5,511 nt of DNA from an uncultured Ruminococcus sp. (GTDB lineage: Bacteria > Bacillota > Clostridia > Oscillospirales > Ruminococcaceae). Of the stretch, positions 5,260-5,511 are shown in pieces. The translations under genes were made by a program, and so were the position numbers. Position 1 is the first letter of the stretch. Every line of letters starts with the position of its first letter. The notes beneath the pieces were generated by a model. It saw only the letters and a list, made by a program, of their open reading frames with translations. It was not told the DNA's origin and made no database searches. The stretch is taken from the NCBI GenBank assembly GCA_946186215.1, contig CAMHMM010000144.1, forward strand, positions 1-5,511, written 5' to 3'.

Positions 5260-5511
5260 CTACATCATGGATATCCTTCTGAATACCTGCTCCCTTTTTT
5301 CGGCTGCACCGTCAAAATGCGGCCATGCATCGATACCGTCTCCGTTTTTCCTCGGGATAATGTGGATGTGAAAATGAGGAACGGATTGTCCTGCGCTTTC
5401 ACCGCTGGCATTGAGAAGATTGACACCGCTGTACCCGCAGTCGTTGGTCAGATGGAGCGATATCTTTTTTACTGCCTTCATAAGCGCTGTCAGGGCTTCT
5501 TCGCTGCAGTC
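5260..5511 (-). CDS. HIT-family nucleotide hydrolase/transferase, C-terminal part
   Basis: The frame stays open to the window edge (DCSEEALTALMKAVKK...), so the ATG at 5481 is internal and the N-terminal part is outside the window; 83 residues are visible. The histidine triad HFHIHII is encoded at 5362-5376 (His codons at 5374-5376, 5368-5370 and 5362-5364) and is preceded by GYSGVNLLNASGESAGQSVP, the classical HIT layout; the middle His is the expected nucleophile. HIT proteins of this type act in the cytoplasm on nucleotide phosphoramidates or dinucleoside polyphosphates (adenosine 5'-phosphoramidase or Ap4A hydrolase type); which substrate applies here cannot be told. After the triad, IIPRKNGDG.DAWP is typical of short bacterial HIT proteins. 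The TAG stop lies 36 bases before the 99-aa protein gene on the same strand. Confidence 0.9.
   Translation of the reverse strand, partial: DCSEEALTALMKAVKKISLHLTNDCGYSGVNLLNASGESAGQSVPHFHIHIIPRKNGDGIDAWPHFDGAAEKREQVFRRISMM

Noticed and set aside
1..5511. CRISPR array, tRNA, rRNA, transposase or phage genes
   Set aside because: No regularly spaced repeats beyond the two-unit tandem, no cloverleaf-like sequence I can support, and no protein with transposase, integrase or phage structural motifs.

Overview
The window looks like chromosomal DNA of a Gram-positive Firmicute. I would guess the Ruminococcus / Oscillospiraceae group, from the mid-range GC content, strong purine-rich Shine-Dalgarno sites, long U-tailed or GC-rich terminators, and the style of the small hypothetical proteins. 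This placement is inference; no rRNA or other marker gene is present.

Left part (1-1270), plus strand: the C-terminal part of an S41-family serine peptidase, whose start lies outside the window, is followed after 15 bases by a 169-aa protein resembling the DUF6985/DUF2262 group. The pair ends at a strong intrinsic terminator (1235-1269), so they are probably the last genes of one transcript.

Non-coding block (1171-1621): after the terminator come a 33/34-bp tandem repeat, a degenerate inverted copy of that repeat about 60 bases further on, and a GC-rich hairpin segment. Together these look like a dispersed intergenic element. Next to it is a well-formed extended -10 promoter (1500-1528) and an 87-base leader.

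Middle (1622-3874), plus strand: one large monocistronic gene for a 750-aa multi-module protein. I recognise an Imm26-like module at about residues 495-605. The other modules are of unknown function, and an N-terminal Cys/His cluster could bind metal. The gene ends at a perfect 12-bp hairpin terminator (3881-3915) shared with the converging genes.

Right part (3934-5511), minus strand, read from right to left: the C-terminal part of a HIT-family nucleotide hydrolase/transferase (partial), a basic 99-aa conserved hypothetical protein starting MSRSYRK, a 133-aa DUF7674-like protein, and a very acidic 155-aa protein with an internal 49-residue-period duplication. Gaps are 36, 73 and 47 bases and each start has a clear ribosome-binding site, so they may be co-transcribed.

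Three of the families (DUF6985-like, Imm26-like, DUF7674-like) are ones often found among immunity or SMI1-like proteins of contact-dependent and polymorphic toxin systems. No toxin, secretion gene, transposase, CRISPR array, tRNA or rRNA is visible. The most interesting possibility is a toxin-less ('orphan') immunity island centred on the 750-aa fusion protein. That reading is inference from family resemblance only.
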